DNA of 64,000 nucleotides from Alphaproteobacteria bacterium. GTDB lineage: Bacteria > Pseudomonadota > Alphaproteobacteria > ATCC43930 > CGMCC-115725. A program made the translations under genes and the position numbers. Positions 48,901-58,715 of this stretch are shown here, piece by piece (positions within the stretch are counted from its first letter, which is position 1; every line of letters starts with the position of its first letter). The notes under the pieces are model-generated. The model was not told the origin of the DNA. It saw only the letters and a program-made list of their open reading frames with translations, and made no database searches. The stretch lies in contig JASHOB010000125.1 in NCBI GenBank assembly GCA_030041335.1, positions 39,870-103,869 of the forward strand, written 5' to 3'.

Positions 48901-50108
48901 TGCTGACGCGGCGTCGCCTGCTCGCATCGGCGGCTGCGGCAGCGACGTTCGCACCGCGTTGGGCGGGCGCGGCACGCTACACCGGTCCCGGAGTTAGCGA
49001 GTCGGAGATCCGCATCGGCAACACGATGGCCTATAGCGGGAATTCCGCTCCCTACGGCGTGACCGGCATTTCCGAGGCAAGCTATTTCGACAAAATCAAC
49101 CGCGAGGGCGGTATCAACGGGCGAAAGATCAGGTTCCTGTCGCGCGACGATGGGCTGATTGCGGCGAAGACGGTCGAGCTGACGCGGCAATTGGTTGAGC
49201 GCGACGATGTCTTGGCGATGTTCAGCATCCTCGGCTCGGCCACCAACCATGCGGTGCGTGCCTATCTTAATCAGCGGCGCATACCACAGCTGTTTTGTGC
49301 TTCGGCCGCCGGCCTATGGGGGGACTACGCCCACTGGCCTTGGACCATCGGTTGGGCGCCGAGCTATTTCATCGAGGCCCATGGCTTTGCGGCGCAGATC
49401 CGGCGCGAGCGGCCCTTGGGCAAGATCGCGATCTTGCACGAGAACACCGATCTCGGCCGCGACGCAGTGGCCGGATTACGGGATGCGCTCGGGTCCGATT
49501 ATCCGCGGATGGTGATCGCCGACGCGACCTACGATCCGCCAGACCCGACAATCGATTCGCAAATCGTGTCGCTCTACGGCTCCGGTGCCGACATCTTCAT
49601 CAATATCAGCACCGCCAAATTCGCGGCGATGGCGATCCGCAAAGTGTACGAAATTGGCTGGCGGCCATTGCATCTCTTGACGGCGACCTCGAATTCGGTA
49701 GCAGCAGTGCTGGCTCCAGCGGGGTTTGAGCGCGCCAAAGGCATTATCAGCACCTCCTATATGAAGGATCCAACCGATCCGCAATGGCACGATGATCCCG
49801 GAACCAACGAATGGCACGCCTGGATGGCCCGCTACAATGCTCGCGTCAGCGTCGACGACTTCTCAACCGTTGGCGGCTATTGCTATGCCCAGACGCTCGT
49901 CGAGGTACTGCGTCGCTGCGGCGACGATTTGTCGCGAGCCAACGTCATGAAACAGGCGACCAACTTGCAGCACTTGACGTTGCCCATGCTCTTGCCGGGC
50001 ATTGAGATCAACACCGGTCCCCACAACTACCATCCGATTCGGCAGCTCCACATGATGCGTTTCGACGGCACACGCTGGGTCCTGTTCGGGAATCTGGTCA
50101 GCGGATAG
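48900..50108 (+). CDS. Tat-type ABC substrate-binding protein (type I, branched-chain amino-acid-like)
   Basis: 402 residues from the GTG at 48900, whose first base is the last base of the oxygenase stop. N-terminus TRRRLLASAAAAATFAPRWAGA is a twin-arginine signal. Mature type I fold: IRIGNTMAYSGNSAPYGVTG, FSILGSATNHAVRAYLNQRRIPQLF, VMKQATNLQHLTLPMLLPGI. The family binds amino acids, aromatic acids or other anions. No permease or ATPase genes are nearby. Coupling to the Rieske enzyme suggests the ligand is its aromatic substrate. Confidence 0.88.
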   Translation: MLTRRRLLASAAAAATFAPRWAGAARYTGPGVSESEIRIGNTMAYSGNSAPYGVTGISEASYFDKINREGGINGRKIRFLSRDDGLIAAKTVELTRQLVERDDVLAMFSILGSATNHAVRAYLNQRRIPQLFCASAAGLWGDYAHWPWTIGWAPSYFIEAHGFAAQIRRERPLGKIAILHENTDLGRDAVAGLRDALGSDYPRMVIADATYDPPDPTIDSQIVSLYGSGADIFINISTAKFAAMAIRKVYEIGWRPLHLLTATSNSVAAVLAPAGFERAKGIISTSYMKDPTDPQWHDDPGTNEWHAWMARYNARVSVDDFSTVGGYCYAQTLVEVLRRCGDDLSRANVMKQATNLQHLTLPMLLPGIEINTGPHNYHPIRQLHMMRFDGTRWVLFGNLVSG

Positions 50109-50138
50109 CGGCAGGCGTCCGGCGTCCCTCAAATGCCC

Positions 50139-50155
50139 GCCGGCCAAGGGCCGGC
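50139..50155. terminator. hairpin between convergent genes
   Basis: GCCGGCC, loop AAG, GGCCGGC: seven GC pairs, 30 bases after the binding-protein stop. No T-run follows. Could contribute to termination. Confidence 0.3.
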
Positions 50156-50393
50156 AGGGAGGCGGGGACGACGATCGCATGGGCATAAAGCCGTTTCAGC
50201 ACGCGGGCTCGTGCATCGGCTTATCGAGAAGTGCCATGTTCGACGCGGACGGCAATCACGCATTCGTTCTTCCCAACGAAAGCCTGGCCGCCGGCCGTGG
50301 TCGCCAGTGCCGCCTCATGCCCAAGAGTCGGGGCGCGGCTATCGTACCGCGACGCCTATGGAGCGGATGCCGACGCCGCTCGTCGCCCTGCGC

Positions 50394-52730
50394 CTAGGCT
50401 GCCTTTTTCGCCTTCGCCGTCTGAATTGCGCGCCAGATCTTGAGGGGCGTCGCCGGCATGTCGATGTGGCGCACGCCATAAGGCGACAATGCATTGATCA
50501 CGGCGTTCATCACCGAGGCAAGCGACCCGACCGATCCCGCCTCGCCGGCGCCCTTGATACCCATGATGTTGGTGGTGCAGGGCACGTTGTTGAAGGTGAT
50601 CTCGAACGGCGGGAAATGGTCGGCGCGTGGCATGGCGTAGTCGGTGAAGGAGCCCGACAGCAATTGACCGTCGCCATCGAACACCGTGTCTTCCATAAGC
50701 GCTTGGCCGATGCCCTGCACGATGCCGCCATGGATCTGGCCCATCACGATCATCGGATTCACCACCAGCCCCATATCGTCGACCACCGTGTAACGAATGA
50801 TATCGGTGGCGCCGGTGTCCTGGTCGATCTCGAGCTCGCAGATGTGACAGCCGTTTGGAAAGGTATTGCTGTTGTTGGTGCAATTTCCGGTATCGTCGAG
50901 CGTGGTCGGCATGCCCGCCGGCAAATTTGCCGCCTCACGCGTGCGCTTCGCCAACTCCATGATATTGATAAAGCGATCGGTGCCGGCAATGGTAAAGTTA
51001 CCGTCCTTGAACTCGATATCCTGTTCCGACGCTTCAAGAAAGTGACCGGCAAGCTTCTTGCCCTTGACGATGATCTTCTGCGACGCGTCGATCATCGCCG
51101 TACCGGCCACCAGCAGCGAGCGAGCACCACCCGTGCCGGTGCCCGATTTGACTTTGTCGGTGTCGCCGAAGACGAGGTCAATCTTGTCGTAGGGAACGCC
51201 AAGCTTGTCTTCGATCACTTGGGGAAAAGCGGTTTCGTGTCCCTGCCCCGAGGGCCCCGCGCCGATGCCGAGGAACACGCGCCCATCGGGCTCGAAGCGA
51301 ATCTCGGCCGCCTCGGCACCGGCGACAGTCACTTCCATGTAATAGGACATACCGATGCCGCGCAGCTTGCCACGGGAGCTCGATTCGGCGCGGCGGGCTT
51401 CGAAGGTTTTCCAGCCGGAACGCTCGATGGCAAGTTCCATGTTGGCGAGGAAATCGCCGCTGTCAAAGGTTGCCAAAACCGGCGTTTTCCAAGGCATTGC
51501 CGAGCGCGGGACGAAGTTGCGCCGCCGCAATTCATCGGGCGCAATGCCGAGTTCGCGCGCGGCAGTGTCGACCAGACGTTCGACGACGTAGGCCTGCTCC
51601 GGCCGGCCAGCGCCGCGATAAGCATCGACCCAATTGGAATTGGTAAAGACGCAACGGATGCGCGTCGTTGCCGCCGGAATCGCGTACGCGCCGGTGAGGA
51701 GACGCGCGCCCGCCATGGTCGGAATGAATAGCGAGAATTGCGAAAGATAGGCGCCCATATTGGCGACCACTTCGGCGCGGATCGCAAGGAAGCGCGCATT
51801 GTCATCGAGTGCCAGCTCGACATGGACGTTCTGCTCGCGGCCCTGTGTGTCGGTCACGAAGGCTTCTTGCCGATCGCTATTCCAGCGCACCGGCCGGCCG
51901 ATCATTTTCGCCGCCCACGGCACCAGGAAATACTCGGGGAACCCGAAACCCTTCATGCCGAAACTGCCGCCAACGTCATTGGTGATGACTCGTACCTGCG
52001 GCGGCTTGACGCCGAGGGTGGCAGCGATCGCATTGCGCACCGAATGAACGCCTTGGGTGCCAAGATGGACGACGTAGCGGTCGGCAGCCTTGTCGAATTC
52101 GCCGACGACGGCACGCGGCTCCATCGGAGCGATCACGACCCGGTTAATGGCAATGTCAGTCGCGACAATCTTTTTTGCCTTGGCAAAGGCTTCCTCGACC
52201 GGTTTTGGGTCGCCCAGTGACCAGTCGAGCGCGACGTTGTCGCTGCGCCCGTCGTAGAGCGTGATGCCCCCAGGCTTCGCCGCGGCGACAGGGTCCATCA
52301 CCACCGGCATTGGATCGTAGTCAATTTCGATCAGCTCGGCCGCGTCCCTGGCTTGGGCGAGAGATTCCGCCACGACCATTGCGACGGGTTCGCCGACATG
52401 GCGCACGCGGTCCGAGGCCAGCAGCGTACGACCGGGATTGAACGGCGCGCTGCCATCGGCGTTTTTGATCGGCGCCATGCATTTGATGGTGCCGAGATTA
52501 GCCGCCTGCACGTCGGCATAGGTGAAAACGCGGAGCACCCCTGGCGCGCCCTTCGCCGCGGCGACGTCGACCTTGCCGACGCGTGCATGGGCATAAGGTG
52601 AGCGCAAAAAATGGGCGTAGGTCTGGCCGGGCAGCCGATAGTCGTCGGCGTATTGGCCTTTGCCTTCCAGCAAACGAAAATCTTCCTTGCGGCGGACCGC
52701 TTGTCCGATGCCGAACTGACCCACTGCCAC
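50394..52730 (-). CDS. xanthine dehydrogenase family molybdopterin-binding subunit (CoxL-like, form II)
   Basis: 778 residues, the usual large-subunit length. Molybdenum cofactor-binding segments: GGSFGMKGFGFPEYFLVPWA, AYRGAGRPEQAYVVERLVD (the form II-type loop; form I CO dehydrogenases carry AYxCSFR), GAGPSGQGHETAF, and KGAGEAGSVG with the catalytic Glu. It is a cytosolic hydroxylase subunit. No medium (FAD) or small (2Fe-2S) subunit gene is beside it in the window. Substrate unknown. Confidence 0.9.
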   Translation of the reverse strand: MAVGQFGIGQAVRRKEDFRLLEGKGQYADDYRLPGQTYAHFLRSPYAHARVGKVDVAAAKGAPGVLRVFTYADVQAANLGTIKCMAPIKNADGSAPFNPGRTLLASDRVRHVGEPVAMVVAESLAQARDAAELIEIDYDPMPVVMDPVAAAKPGGITLYDGRSDNVALDWSLGDPKPVEEAFAKAKKIVATDIAINRVVIAPMEPRAVVGEFDKAADRYVVHLGTQGVHSVRNAIAATLGVKPPQVRVITNDVGGSFGMKGFGFPEYFLVPWAAKMIGRPVRWNSDRQEAFVTDTQGREQNVHVELALDDNARFLAIRAEVVANMGAYLSQFSLFIPTMAGARLLTGAYAIPAATTRIRCVFTNSNWVDAYRGAGRPEQAYVVERLVDTAARELGIAPDELRRRNFVPRSAMPWKTPVLATFDSGDFLANMELAIERSGWKTFEARRAESSSRGKLRGIGMSYYMEVTVAGAEAAEIRFEPDGRVFLGIGAGPSGQGHETAFPQVIEDKLGVPYDKIDLVFGDTDKVKSGTGTGGARSLLVAGTAMIDASQKIIVKGKKLAGHFLEASEQDIEFKDGNFTIAGTDRFINIMELAKRTREAANLPAGMPTTLDDTGNCTNNSNTFPNGCHICELEIDQDTGATDIIRYTVVDDMGLVVNPMIVMGQIHGGIVQGIGQALMEDTVFDGDGQLLSGSFTDYAMPRADHFPPFEITFNNVPCTTNIMGIKGAGEAGSVGSLASVMNAVINALSPYGVRHIDMPATPLKIWRAIQTAKAKKAA

Positions 52731-52882
52731 ACCTCTTTGGATTGGATTGAGGCGAGAGAATTAGAACCAATCACGCTTTCGGACAATTGTCGAGCGTCAC
52801 CCATCAGGGATGAACGCAGTGCAAACCGCCTATCAACTAAACGACGCGCGGATGCGCCCATCCTATTGGAGGAGAGTCGACA

Positions 52883-53245
52883 ATGAGACTTGCAACCATC
52901 GCTGCCGTTGGCGCGGTCGGCGCTACTCTAATCGCCGCACCTTTCGCGCCGGCCCAGGCGTGGTGCGGGCCCTTCTGTGTGGCCGGCGCGGCTGTCGTCG
53001 GCGCTGCGACGATTGCCACGTTGCCGCTTGCCGCCGCGGCCGCCACGCCGTATTACGCACCGCCTGCCTATTACCCGCCGACACCAGCTTATTATCCGGC
53101 GCCGGCCTATGTGGCTCCTGCTCCTTCCGCCTACTATCCTTATCCGGGCCCGGTTGTGACCTATGGTTATTACGGCGGCTACTACGCGCCCTATTGGCGC
53201 GCGCATGCCGTCGTCAGACCGCGCGGTTGGCATTATTATCACTAA
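52883..53245 (+). CDS. small Tyr/Pro-rich exported protein
   Basis: 120 residues; start ATG 52883 has GGAGGAGAG upstream. Signal peptide to about AQA, a second hydrophobic stretch, then tyrosine-proline-alanine repeats (PAYYPPTPAYYPAPAYV) and a C-terminal YYGGYYAPYW. Typical of uncharacterised alphaproteobacterial secreted or membrane-associated proteins. Divergent from the CoxL-like gene. Confidence 0.8.
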   Translation: MRLATIAAVGAVGATLIAAPFAPAQAWCGPFCVAGAAVVGAATIATLPLAAAAATPYYAPPAYYPPTPAYYPAPAYVAPAPSAYYPYPGPVVTYGYYGGYYAPYWRAHAVVRPRGWHYYH

Positions 53246-53647
53246 TTGGTTCCGCTCGCGCGGCCGCGGCGACGCCGGAGGCCGCGCGGGCCTTATCTCG
53301 CCCGCTCTTCCTGCCTCGTCATTTGATGTGATTGAGCACACGCGCGCGCGGCAGGCATAAACCTCCGCAACGCAGAAACACCCACGAGGCAACGAAACCT
53401 GTTTGGACGGTCGGCCCGCTTCCGGTTCGCTGAGCGCGCCGCCACTGATATAGTGTGCTCGTATACAGGTGCCCGATCCGGGGGTAATCACGTTTGCCCT
53501 TGATTGGGGCGGGGTTGTGTGCCCGGTCCGTCGCCCGGCGCTTGGGCGCCGGCCCCACGCCTGCACCGGCGCAGGGCAGCCAGATAAAAATGGCCTAGCT
53601 GATCATAAGCAAGCTTATTATAACCAAGCGCCCCTTGGAGTTCGCGG
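53246..53647. other. 402-base upstream region of the NodT gene
   Basis: No convincing gene; frames on both strands lack ribosome sites and known patterns. Contains the palindrome ATAAGC-AA-GCTTAT (53605-53618) in an AT-rich patch about 30 bases before the NodT start, with TATTATAA just downstream as a possible -10. May be a promoter-operator. Confidence 0.4.
53605..53618. promoter_or_regulatory. 14-base palindrome before the orphan NodT gene
   Basis: ATAAGC, AA, GCTTAT, 29 bases upstream of the start codon and next to a TATTATAA. A likely operator site; regulator unknown. Confidence 0.4.
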
Positions 53648-55195
53648 ATGTCTTCAATCTTTCGCGCGCGCCGACTTTTCGCGTGCCAGGTTTCTGTTAT
53701 TGCCGCCGGCCTGTTGGTCGGCTGCACCGTGGGGCCTAACTTCGAGCCGCCGAAACCACCTCCGGACACCAAATACCGCAAAGACGACACGGTTACCTTG
53801 CCGGCTGGCGCCAAGGATGAGAGCCAACGCGTCGTCGTCGGCACGCAATTGCGTCAGGATTGGTGGGCACTGTTTCACTCCCCCGAACTCGACGCCACTG
53901 TGCAGGCGGCGATTAGCGGCAGCCCGACGCTAGTGCAAGCGCGCGCGACGCTCGCGCAAGCATTACAGGTTGAGGTGCAAGCCGCCGGGGGATTGTATCC
54001 CCAGCTCAACGGTGCTGCCGGCGCCACGCGTCAGCGGCTGAATTTCGCTACCCTAGGCATTCCACCCAATCCGGCTTTTCCGCCTTTCGCAGAGTTCAAC
54101 GTCTTCAGCGTTGGCCCCGAAGTGAGCTACACGCTCGATATCTGGGGTGGCACACGACGGCAGATCGAGGAGCGCGCGGCGCAAGCGGAATTTCAGGGCT
54201 ATCAGATGGCGGCGGCTTATCTGACCTTGACCAGCAACGCCGTCACCGAGGCGATCACGATCGCCGCGATTCAGGCCCAGATCGACGCCGCCAACGACAT
54301 CATCGCCAGTGACGAACAGAATTTGTCGCTGGTACAGCGCGAGCTGCAGGCTGGCGAAGCCACCGAAATCGACGTCGAGAGCGCGCAGAGCCAGCTCGAA
54401 AACGATCGCACCATCCTGCCGCCGCTGCGCCAGCAACAGAGCGCCGCGCGCAACCGGCTTTCGCTGCTGGTCGGGCGAACCCCGGCACGATGGTCACCGC
54501 CTGATTTTAATCTCGACCGTATCGCGCTGCCGAGCGAATTGCCCGTCAGCTTGCCCGGAGACCTGGCGCATCGCCGGCCTGACATTCTCGCGGCCGAAGC
54601 GCAGCTCCACGCCGCCAACGCCGCCGTCGGCGTCGCCACGGCTCAGCTTTATCCGCAAATCACCTTATCCACATTCTATGAGCAAGTGAGCACATCGGTC
54701 GGCAATTGGTTTGCGCTCCAAAACAATGCTTGGAATATTGCCGCCAACCTGACCGCGCCGATTTTGCACGGCGGCGAGCTAACGGCGCAGAAACGAGCGG
54801 CGATAGAGGCGTTCAATGCAACGCGCGCCGGTTACGAGCAGACAGTGCTTCAAGCCTTCACGCAGGTGGCGACGGTGCTGGACGCGCTCCAGCACGATGG
54901 TCAGCTCGTCGACGCGCAGCATCGTGCGCTCGACGCAGCAGAGCGCTCGCTCAAGCTGACGCGTGACAGTTATCAGGGCGGCAATGTCGGCATACTTCTC
55001 GTGCTGGACGCGCAGCGCCGCTATGAGCAGGCGCGGCTCGGCTATGTTCGGTCGGTGCAGCAGCGCTATCTGGACACGGTGCAGCTGTTCGCCGCGCTGG
55101 GCGGCGGCTGGCAAGACTGGGCGCAGTCGCAACGACCCGCGATCGCGCCCGCGACTGAGCCCGCGGAAATCCTTAACACTTTATTTTCGCAATGA
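53648..55195 (+). CDS. outer-membrane efflux factor, NodT family (orphan)
   Basis: 515 residues; lipobox LLVGC near residue 26 with TVGPNFEPPKPP after it. Two outer-membrane-efflux domains: DIWGGTRRQIEERAAQ, LAHRRPDILAAEAQLH, AQLYPQITLSTFYEQ and QLFAALGGGW at the C-terminus. Unlike the factor at 19460, there is no RND pump or adaptor next to it, so the partner must be elsewhere. Confidence 0.9.
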   Translation: MSSIFRARRLFACQVSVIAAGLLVGCTVGPNFEPPKPPPDTKYRKDDTVTLPAGAKDESQRVVVGTQLRQDWWALFHSPELDATVQAAISGSPTLVQARATLAQALQVEVQAAGGLYPQLNGAAGATRQRLNFATLGIPPNPAFPPFAEFNVFSVGPEVSYTLDIWGGTRRQIEERAAQAEFQGYQMAAAYLTLTSNAVTEAITIAAIQAQIDAANDIIASDEQNLSLVQRELQAGEATEIDVESAQSQLENDRTILPPLRQQQSAARNRLSLLVGRTPARWSPPDFNLDRIALPSELPVSLPGDLAHRRPDILAAEAQLHAANAAVGVATAQLYPQITLSTFYEQVSTSVGNWFALQNNAWNIAANLTAPILHGGELTAQKRAAIEAFNATRAGYEQTVLQAFTQVATVLDALQHDGQLVDAQHRALDAAERSLKLTRDSYQGGNVGILLVLDAQRRYEQARLGYVRSVQQRYLDTVQLFAALGGGWQDWAQSQRPAIAPATEPAEILNTLFSQ

Positions 55196-55325
55196 AGCGG
55201 CGAGGCGAATGTTCCCCTGGGCAGCAAGCCTGGCTTCGAGCCAGACGATGATGTTGCCGTTGCGGCGCTACCCAATCGGCGCGTGCGTCACGGAGATGTA
55301 AAACTCGGCGCGTAATTGCATCGCT

Positions 55326-55916
55326 GTGAATCGGATCTTGATTCTGCCAGCCCTGATTGGCGTCGCCGCCGTGTTGACTCTGACAGTGGCCGCTGAGGTC
55401 AGATATGACGTTGCGGGCGCCGCAGACGACGCGGATCCACCGCCGCGAGCCGACAATATCGCGAAGCCGCAAAGGAACGATCGTGCCCTGACGGTGCCGA
55501 TTACTGTTGACGATCGATTGATCTTATCACGCCCCTTGTTCGCCCCGAGCCGGCGGCCGCAGACGGAGCAACCGCCCGCCGTTTTGACGTCGCGCGATGA
55601 TGGATTGCCGCGCTTGGCAGGCATCGTCATCAGCGGCCCCGTTCGACTCGCCATTTTTCAGCCGAAGAGCCCGGAGAAAGCCATCGTGATCGGCATCGGC
55701 GACGAGATTGAGGGCGAGAAAATCACGGCGATCAGCGCCCGCGACGTGGTGATCGCAGGCCGCAAGGGTGAGCGCCACCTTCAGCCAGTCCCGGATGCGT
55801 CCATCAAACCGGTGATTACCACGGTGCCGGCGCCGCCGCCCCGTTTCATTCAACCCGCGACACCGCAACCGCGGGGCATACCGCGACCCCGCGGTGGGAT
55901 AAATTTCGGCAAATAG
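55326..55916 (+). CDS. GspC-like general secretion pathway protein (tentative)
   Basis: 196 residues from a GTG at 55326 without a good ribosome site. One N-terminal membrane anchor (ILILPALIGVAAVLTLTVAA), a Pro-rich linker, RLILSRPLFAPSRRP and then RLAGIVISGPVRLAIFQP with KAIVIGIGDEIEGEKITAISARDVVI. The LFAPSRRP/LAGIV-type core resembles the homology region of GspC and short PilP-like proteins. The C-terminus is a Pro/Arg-rich tail. The next gene is a secreted phosphoesterase, which would be a candidate cargo. Confidence 0.55.
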   Translation: MNRILILPALIGVAAVLTLTVAAEVRYDVAGAADDADPPPRADNIAKPQRNDRALTVPITVDDRLILSRPLFAPSRRPQTEQPPAVLTSRDDGLPRLAGIVISGPVRLAIFQPKSPEKAIVIGIGDEIEGEKITAISARDVVIAGRKGERHLQPVPDASIKPVITTVPAPPPRFIQPATPQPRGIPRPRGGINFGK

Positions 55917-55952
55917 AAAGATCAAAAGCGCAAGCCTGGCTGGCAGATAATC

Positions 55953-55965
55953 AAAATCTGATTTT
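55953..55965. promoter_or_regulatory. small palindrome upstream of the phosphoesterase
   Basis: AAAATC-T-GATTTT, about 100 bases before the start codon in an AT-rich patch. Possible operator or promoter element; weak evidence. Confidence 0.25.
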
Positions 55966-56066
55966 CCACAGGCAGTTTCATCCAATCGCCATCGCGTCGT
56001 CATCGCTTGGCAATCGGTATCGACTACCAGTGCGATGATTCACAACCAAGTGAAAGGGTGCGCACG

Positions 56067-58121
56067 ATGCGAACAAAATCATTCGCACGACGCGTTGGTG
56101 CATGCGTTGCGCTGACCGCCATGTCCGGATATCTGCTCACGCCGATCGTCGCAACTGCACAACAAGCGCCGTTTCTGCCCGGCTTTGGCAGTGGCGACGG
56201 TCAGACGCAGACGCCGATCAAGCATGTGATCGTCATCATCGGCGAGAACCGCAGCTTCGATCACGTATTCGCCACTTATCAACCAAAACCCGGCAATACC
56301 GTCTGGAACTTGTTGTCTGAGGGTATTGTCCAGGCCAACGGCTTGCCCGGAAAGAACTACTCCAAGGCCTATCAACCTTCCGCCGTCGATTTCGGCGGTT
56401 CGACGCCGGGTACCGATCTTTACAGCATCGATCCCGGCAGCAAGTCACTGCCGACATACCTACCGGCGCCCTTAGTAGGCGGTCCCAAGACGGCGCCCTT
56501 CACGACCGCTGCAGCCGCCCAGGCGGTGGAAAATGGCTTGGAGACATCGGGACCAGCCGTCGGAGGAGTTACCTATGATTACACCTTGCTGACCACCGGC
56601 GGGACCGGGCAGACGAGCGGCACACCGGATCAGCGCATCTCCTATGACGGCCAGCCAGTAACAACCTTGCCGCCGGGACCGTTTCAGCTGAGCGGACCGA
56701 AAATGCCCTATGACGCTTATACCGCCAGCCCGGTCCACCGCTTCTATCAGATGTGGCAGCAGCTCGATTGCAGTAGCAATGCGGGCTGTCTCGCCGACCT
56801 GTTCTCTTGGGTCGAAGTCACCGTCGGGGCCGGCACCAACGGCACACCGCAGCCGACGCCCTTCACCAACGAGACGACAGGCGAAGGTTCGAGCGCTCTG
56901 GGCTTCTATAATGTCTCGACCGGCGATGTGCCTTATTTCAAGTCGCTCGCCGACAATTATGCGATGAGCGACAACTTCCATCAGTCGTTTTCCGGTGGAA
57001 CGGGTGCCAACCACATCATGCTGGGTCATGGTGACGCGATCTTTTTCAGCGATGCCTTCGGCTTCCCTACCGTGCCGCCGAACAATGTCGAAGTGGCGAC
57101 CGGCACGGCCAATGCCGGTGTAGTCGCCGAAATCGAGAATCCGAATCCAGCACCTGGAACTAATAATTGGTATACCGAAGATGGCTACGGCGCCGGCTCT
57201 TATGGTTCGCCTTCTTCGGGCGGCGGCTCTTACAGCGATTGCGCGAACCCGAGTCATCCGGGCGTCACCGCAATCGTCGACTACCTCAACGCATTGTCCC
57301 CGCGGATCGACCCGCGCTGTCTTCCGAACGCCTATTATCTGCTGAACAACTACAATCCAGGCTATTTCGGGGACGGCACCAACGCCTACACCGACGAGAA
57401 CAACGACAATACCGTGTTCACGGTCCCGCCCTCGACTGTGCCCTCGATTGGCGACACTTTACTGGCACACAATATCTCGTGGGTCTATTTCGGCGACCAG
57501 TGGACCATCTACACGACTGACCCGTACGACCTCAACCCAGCCGACGAATATTGCAACATCTGCAATCCGTTCCAGTACGAAACGCAGATCATGGCGAACA
57601 AGGCAGTCCGCACGGCTCACATCCAGGACACCGCCAACCTCTATAATGATATCGCCAGCGGTCAGCTTCCGGCGGTCTCCTTCGTCAAACCGAGCGGCTT
57701 CGTTGACGGCCACCCGGCTTCATCGAAGCTCGATCTGTTTGAGGGGTTCGTAAAAAAGATCGTCGATGCGGTCCAGGCGCAACCCAAGCTTTGGGCAAGT
57801 ACCGCAATCATCATCACCTTCGATGAAGGCGGCGGCTACTATGATTCGGGTTATGTGCAGCCGCTCGATTTCTTTGGCGACGGTACGCGCATCCCTCTGA
57901 TCGTGGTATCACCCTACACCACCGCGGGCCATATTTCGCACGCCTACGCTGATCATGTCTCGATCTTGAAGTTCATCGAGCGCAATTGGTCACTGCCGCC
58001 TGTGACATTCCGCAGCCGGGATAATTTCCCAAATCCCGTCACGGCAACTGGTAACCCCTATGTCCCAACGAACAGGCCGGCAATCGACGATCTGTTCGAC
58101 CTCTTCAACTTTCCGAGCTAA
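56067..58121 (+). CDS. secreted phosphoesterase (phospholipase C/AcpA type)
   Basis: 684 residues from the ATG at 56067 (AAAGGG upstream). Signal peptide ending near ATA/QQ. The metal-binding start of the family is VIVIIGENRSFDHVFATY near residue 60, and ITFDEGGGYYDSG and HADHVS-type text ('AYADHVSILKFIERNW') near the C-terminus complete the phosphoesterase core. Family members cleave phosphatidylcholine or phosphomonoesters. The gene is closed by a strong terminator. Confidence 0.9.
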   Translation: MRTKSFARRVGACVALTAMSGYLLTPIVATAQQAPFLPGFGSGDGQTQTPIKHVIVIIGENRSFDHVFATYQPKPGNTVWNLLSEGIVQANGLPGKNYSKAYQPSAVDFGGSTPGTDLYSIDPGSKSLPTYLPAPLVGGPKTAPFTTAAAAQAVENGLETSGPAVGGVTYDYTLLTTGGTGQTSGTPDQRISYDGQPVTTLPPGPFQLSGPKMPYDAYTASPVHRFYQMWQQLDCSSNAGCLADLFSWVEVTVGAGTNGTPQPTPFTNETTGEGSSALGFYNVSTGDVPYFKSLADNYAMSDNFHQSFSGGTGANHIMLGHGDAIFFSDAFGFPTVPPNNVEVATGTANAGVVAEIENPNPAPGTNNWYTEDGYGAGSYGSPSSGGGSYSDCANPSHPGVTAIVDYLNALSPRIDPRCLPNAYYLLNNYNPGYFGDGTNAYTDENNDNTVFTVPPSTVPSIGDTLLAHNISWVYFGDQWTIYTTDPYDLNPADEYCNICNPFQYETQIMANKAVRTAHIQDTANLYNDIASGQLPAVSFVKPSGFVDGHPASSKLDLFEGFVKKIVDAVQAQPKLWASTAIIITFDEGGGYYDSGYVQPLDFFGDGTRIPLIVVSPYTTAGHISHAYADHVSILKFIERNWSLPPVTFRSRDNFPNPVTATGNPYVPTNRPAIDDLFDLFNFPS

Positions 58122-58133
58122 GTTTCGGGCAAT

Positions 58134-58166
58134 AAAACCGGGAGGAGCAACGCTCCTTCCGGTTTT
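58134..58166 (+). terminator. Rho-independent terminator of the phosphoesterase gene
   Basis: Stem CCGGGAGGAGC, loop AAC, GCTCCTTCCGG (one G-T wobble), flanked by AAAA and TTTT. It lies 13 bases after the stop codon. Closely similar to the hairpin at 62415. Confidence 0.9.
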
Positions 58167-58442
58167 CTGTTGTCACCTAATTATTACAAACAGTTATTGC
58201 ATATATACCCGCTTATACACCTACTGCTGGGTACTCCTGTCGTTTCCTGGTGCAGCAAGGGCGGGCCAATGGCCTCAAATTGTCGGCCAGCCTCGGGCCT
58301 GTTCATACCGGCAGGATGCGATCAAAGCCTAACCATTGCGCGCTGGCCGCCGGTGGCGGCGTTAACTGCATCGGCGGCGCTCCTCGGCTGCGTTAAGAAT
58401 GTGCGGCTTGAGCCTCGATGGCCGCACGCCATACTTGCGCAA

Positions 58443-58631
58443 ATGGTCACATATCGAGTTATCAAGGGCCAGGCCGGCAGGTTTGTCGTCGAGGCCTTCA
58501 GGGATGATCGCGGCACATGGCGGTTTATTGACGAATTTCCCACGTTGGAAGAGGCGAACGCCCGCAAGGTCAGGCTGGAGCAAATCTTCCGCGCATCGTG
58601 GGGAGAACTGGGCGAAACTGCCCAAGGATGA
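58443..58631 (+). CDS. hypothetical small protein
   Basis: 62 residues; start ATG 58443 lacks a clear ribosome site, and a longer upstream frame exists. The sequence MVTYRVIKGQAGRFVVEAF, RGTWRFIDEFPTLEEANARK looks protein-like, with a short beta-hairpin and a helix. No recognised domain. Confidence 0.45.
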   Translation: MVTYRVIKGQAGRFVVEAFRDDRGTWRFIDEFPTLEEANARKVRLEQIFRASWGELGETAQG

Positions 58632-58715
58632 GAACCAAAAGCCTGTGGCAGAACCACGGCAGGCGACCGTCACCGTAAGTGTAAATGCGTATCGACTAGG
58701 TGGCTCCGCAACGCG

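Noticed and set aside
50133..51731. Plus-strand frame of about 530 codons antisense to the CoxL-like gene
   Set aside because: Its text is Arg/His-rich shadow sequence with no domain and no ribosome site.
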